Assembly (NCBI GenBank): GCA_937925565.1
Contig: CALALM010000218.1
Coordinates: forward strand, 1-6,025
From: an uncultured Centipeda sp.
GTDB lineage: Bacteria > Bacillota > Negativicutes > Selenomonadales > Selenomonadaceae
Reading direction: 5' to 3'
DNA: 6,025 nt
Position numbers and translations under genes: made by a program. The first letter of the stretch is position 1, and each line of letters opens with the position of its first letter. The notes beneath the pieces are model-generated. The model made no database searches, had not been told where the DNA came from, and saw only the letters and a list, made by a program, of their open reading frames with translations. Positions 5,605 through 6,025 of the stretch are shown in pieces.

Positions 5605-6025
5605 ATGGAAAAAACAAAAATCCTTTGTGTTGCGGATGGCGGCATTACCGTGCAGATGATGGAAGAACTACGCGCATTGGAGAAATTTGGCGCGGAGATC
5701 ACCATCGTCGAAGATAAAGATATGTATGCAATGGGGCCGATTACGGATCGTATGACGCTCATTGAACATAAGGGGATCGATGCTGCTCCCACATGTGAGG
5801 CTCTGTTGGAAAACTGTGCGGATAAGGATATTCTTGTCGTGCATGTCGCGTCCATCAACAAAGAGGTTATCGAGAAGGCAAAGCATCTTAAGGTGGCAGC
5901 TGTTCTACGCGGCGGTTACGAGAATGCAGATGTTCCTCTCTTAACGGAGAAGGGCGTAAAGCTCATCAATGCGCCGTGGCGGAGTGCAAATGCGGTTGCC
6001 GATTTCACGGTCGGCATGATGATTG
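5605..6025 (+). CDS. Second D-2-hydroxyacid dehydrogenase, paralogue of the first (3' partial)
   Basis: N-terminal 140 residues of a D-isomer-specific 2-hydroxyacid dehydrogenase, cut by the right edge of the window; about 200 more residues would be expected. Only the substrate domain is visible, ending before the GxGxxG cofactor motif and the Arg/Glu/His catalytic residues, so activity cannot be judged here. The family is clear from VLRGGYENADV (100-110) and ANAVADFTVGMMI (128-140), which align without gaps to VLRGGYENVNV and TAVADFTIGMIL in the dehydrogenase at 721. Outside these blocks the two N-termini are strongly diverged: this one starts MEKTKILCVADGG and has a different middle part. 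That points to an old duplication or separate recruitment rather than a recent copy. It lies downstream of the aldolase on the same strand, separated by a stem-loop. Its role is probably a related but distinct hydroxyacid step; the substrate is unknown. Confidence 0.88.
   Translation, partial: MEKTKILCVADGGITVQMMEELRALEKFGAEITIVEDKDMYAMGPITDRMTLIEHKGIDAAPTCEALLENCADKDILVVHVASINKEVIEKAKHLKVAAVLRGGYENADVPLLTEKGVKLINAPWRSANAVADFTVGMMI

Overview
The window is a densely packed stretch of a bacterial carbohydrate-catabolism operon. All seven genes lie on the + strand, and both end genes run out of the window. The base composition is moderately GC-rich (roughly half to 55% by eye) and codon use looks even from gene to gene. 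AGGAG-type ribosome binding sites, a GatC-type PTS permease and a GlpP-family antiterminator point to a Firmicutes-type host. A Selenomonas-like or other Negativicutes organism is a guess, because nothing here fixes the taxon.

Layout: (1) 3-704, C-terminal half of a galactitol-type PTS permease, EIIC; (2) 721-1752, a D-2-hydroxyacid dehydrogenase; (3) 1761-2516, a short-chain dehydrogenase/reductase (SDR); (4) 2539-4068, an FGGY-family carbohydrate kinase; (5) 4061-4624, a GlpP-like (glycerol-3-phosphate responsive antiterminator family) protein; (6) 4645-5529, a class II fructose/tagatose-bisphosphate aldolase of the GatY/KbaY type; (7) 5605-6025, the N-terminal part of a second D-2-hydroxyacid dehydrogenase, paralogous to gene 2. 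Gaps are 22 bp or less, or small overlaps, except for 75 bp before gene 7, which holds a strong stem-loop.

Reading the genes together (inference): a polyol or related compound enters through the Gat-type PTS or another importer. The SDR and/or a hydroxyacid dehydrogenase oxidises it, the FGGY kinase adds a phosphate, and the aldolase splits the phosphorylated ketose into a triose phosphate and a second fragment. The GlpP-like protein probably senses a phosphorylated intermediate and acts on RNA. The set resembles the galactitol (gat) pathway, but no GatD-type zinc alcohol dehydrogenase or PfkB-type kinase is seen; an SDR and an FGGY kinase are present instead, and two hydroxyacid dehydrogenases are added. 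The true substrate cannot be read from the sequence. The combination of PTS permease, FGGY kinase, GlpP-like regulator and duplicated hydroxyacid dehydrogenases is the most promising candidate here for an undescribed pathway.
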